Positions 4,934-5,013 of a stretch of 5,013 bases of DNA are shown in pieces (the stretch's first letter is position 1; each line of letters opens with the position of its first letter). The DNA comes from an uncultured bacterium. GTDB taxonomy: Bacteria; Actinomycetota; Coriobacteriia; Coriobacteriales; Eggerthellaceae. The position numbers and the translations under genes are program-made. The notes under the pieces are model-generated. The model ran no database searches. It saw nothing but the letters and a program-made list of their open reading frames with translations, and was not told the DNA's origin. The stretch lies in contig CANSQW010000128.1 in the NCBI GenBank assembly GCA_947649215.1, forward strand, positions 1 to 5,013. Direction: 5' to 3'.

Positions 4934-4960
4934 AGGGGCGCGCCCCTGAGACGCGCCCCT
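4934..4960 (-). terminator. Hairpin after a possible upstream gene, weak terminator candidate
   Basis: On the minus strand AGGGGCGCG pairs with CGCGCCCCT across a 9-nt loop, giving a nine-pair stem (4952-4960 with 4934-4942) followed by TGCTGTTGG, which is only mildly T-rich. AGGGGCGCG occurs twice as a direct repeat, and 4934-4947 alone is a perfect 14-bp palindrome. The stem lies 16 nt after the TAA at 4977-4979, a sensible position for ending an upstream transcript. Confidence 0.35.
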
Positions 4961-4976
4961 CTCAGTTGCTCGGGGT

Positions 4977-5013
4977 TTATGCCCCGGCTGGCGCTACGTC
5001 GTGCCGGTGCCGC
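4977..5013 (-). CDS. Possible C-terminal end of an upstream gene (12 codons including stop)
   Basis: One minus-strand frame entering from the right edge reads RHRHDVAPAGA and stops at TAA (4977-4979). The TAA lies in the loop of a small hairpin (CGGGG-CATAAA-CCCCG, 4971-4986) and is followed by the stem-loop at 4934-4960. A second frame stops earlier, at TAG 4994-4996, and the third is the open folP frame. The fragment is too short to identify any family, and whether a gene really ends here depends on sequence outside the window. Confidence 0.25.
   Translation of the reverse strand, partial: RHRHDVAPAGA

Noticed and set aside
4858..5013. Extension of the folP frame to the right edge as a further N-terminal domain
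   Set aside because: The frame is open but encodes an Arg/Gly/Ala string through hairpin-rich DNA, has no start codon in the window, and a strong ribosome binding site marks the GTG start.
1..5013. CRISPR array, tRNA or rRNA genes, insertion-sequence transposase
   Set aside because: No regularly spaced direct repeats, no tRNA-like cloverleaf or rRNA segment, and no transposase or integrase motif were seen on either strand.

Overview
The window is a GC-rich stretch in which every convincing gene lies on the minus strand. In transcription order, right to left, these are: a possible C-terminal tail of an unidentified upstream gene at the right edge; a bifunctional folate gene fusing dihydropteroate synthase to HPPK (folP-folK); a biotin protein ligase (birA type without a DNA-binding domain); a MATE-family multidrug/metabolite exporter; and the N-terminal 183 codons of the biotin-uptake protein BioY, cut by the left edge. 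The composition, Ala/Arg-rich proteins, TTG and GTG starts preceded by good Shine-Dalgarno sequences, and this folate/biotin gene mix fit a high-GC actinobacterium. A gut Coriobacteriia/Eggerthellaceae-like host is my best guess. That is inference, because no rRNA or lineage marker is present.

Layout: 1-549 bioY (partial); 550-661 short intergenic with a possible promoter and weak hairpin; 662-2200 MATE transporter; 2201-2409 intergenic with a weak terminator candidate, a local AT-richer patch and a 10-bp palindrome; 2410-3255 biotin ligase; 3256-3543 intergenic holding a striking pair of 29-bp inverted repeats; 3544-4857 folP-folK fusion; 4858-4976 GC-rich leader with two strong hairpins; 4977-5013 possible end of an upstream gene. 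The three complete genes are separated by 288 and 209 bp, and bioY by 112 bp, so they are more likely separate transcription units than a tight operon.

Functionally the window is about cofactor supply. The fusion protein would carry out two consecutive steps of folate synthesis. BioY would import biotin and the ligase would attach it to carboxylase carrier domains. The MATE exporter between the two biotin genes has no evident link to either pathway. The ligase lacks the N-terminal helix-turn-helix of regulatory BirA, so biotin control of bioY, if any, must come from another regulator.

The most unusual non-coding feature is the 3304-3472 inverted-repeat structure between folP-folK and birA. 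It resembles a small non-autonomous palindromic element or an intergenic repeat family member. I do not see a wholly new biological system in the window.
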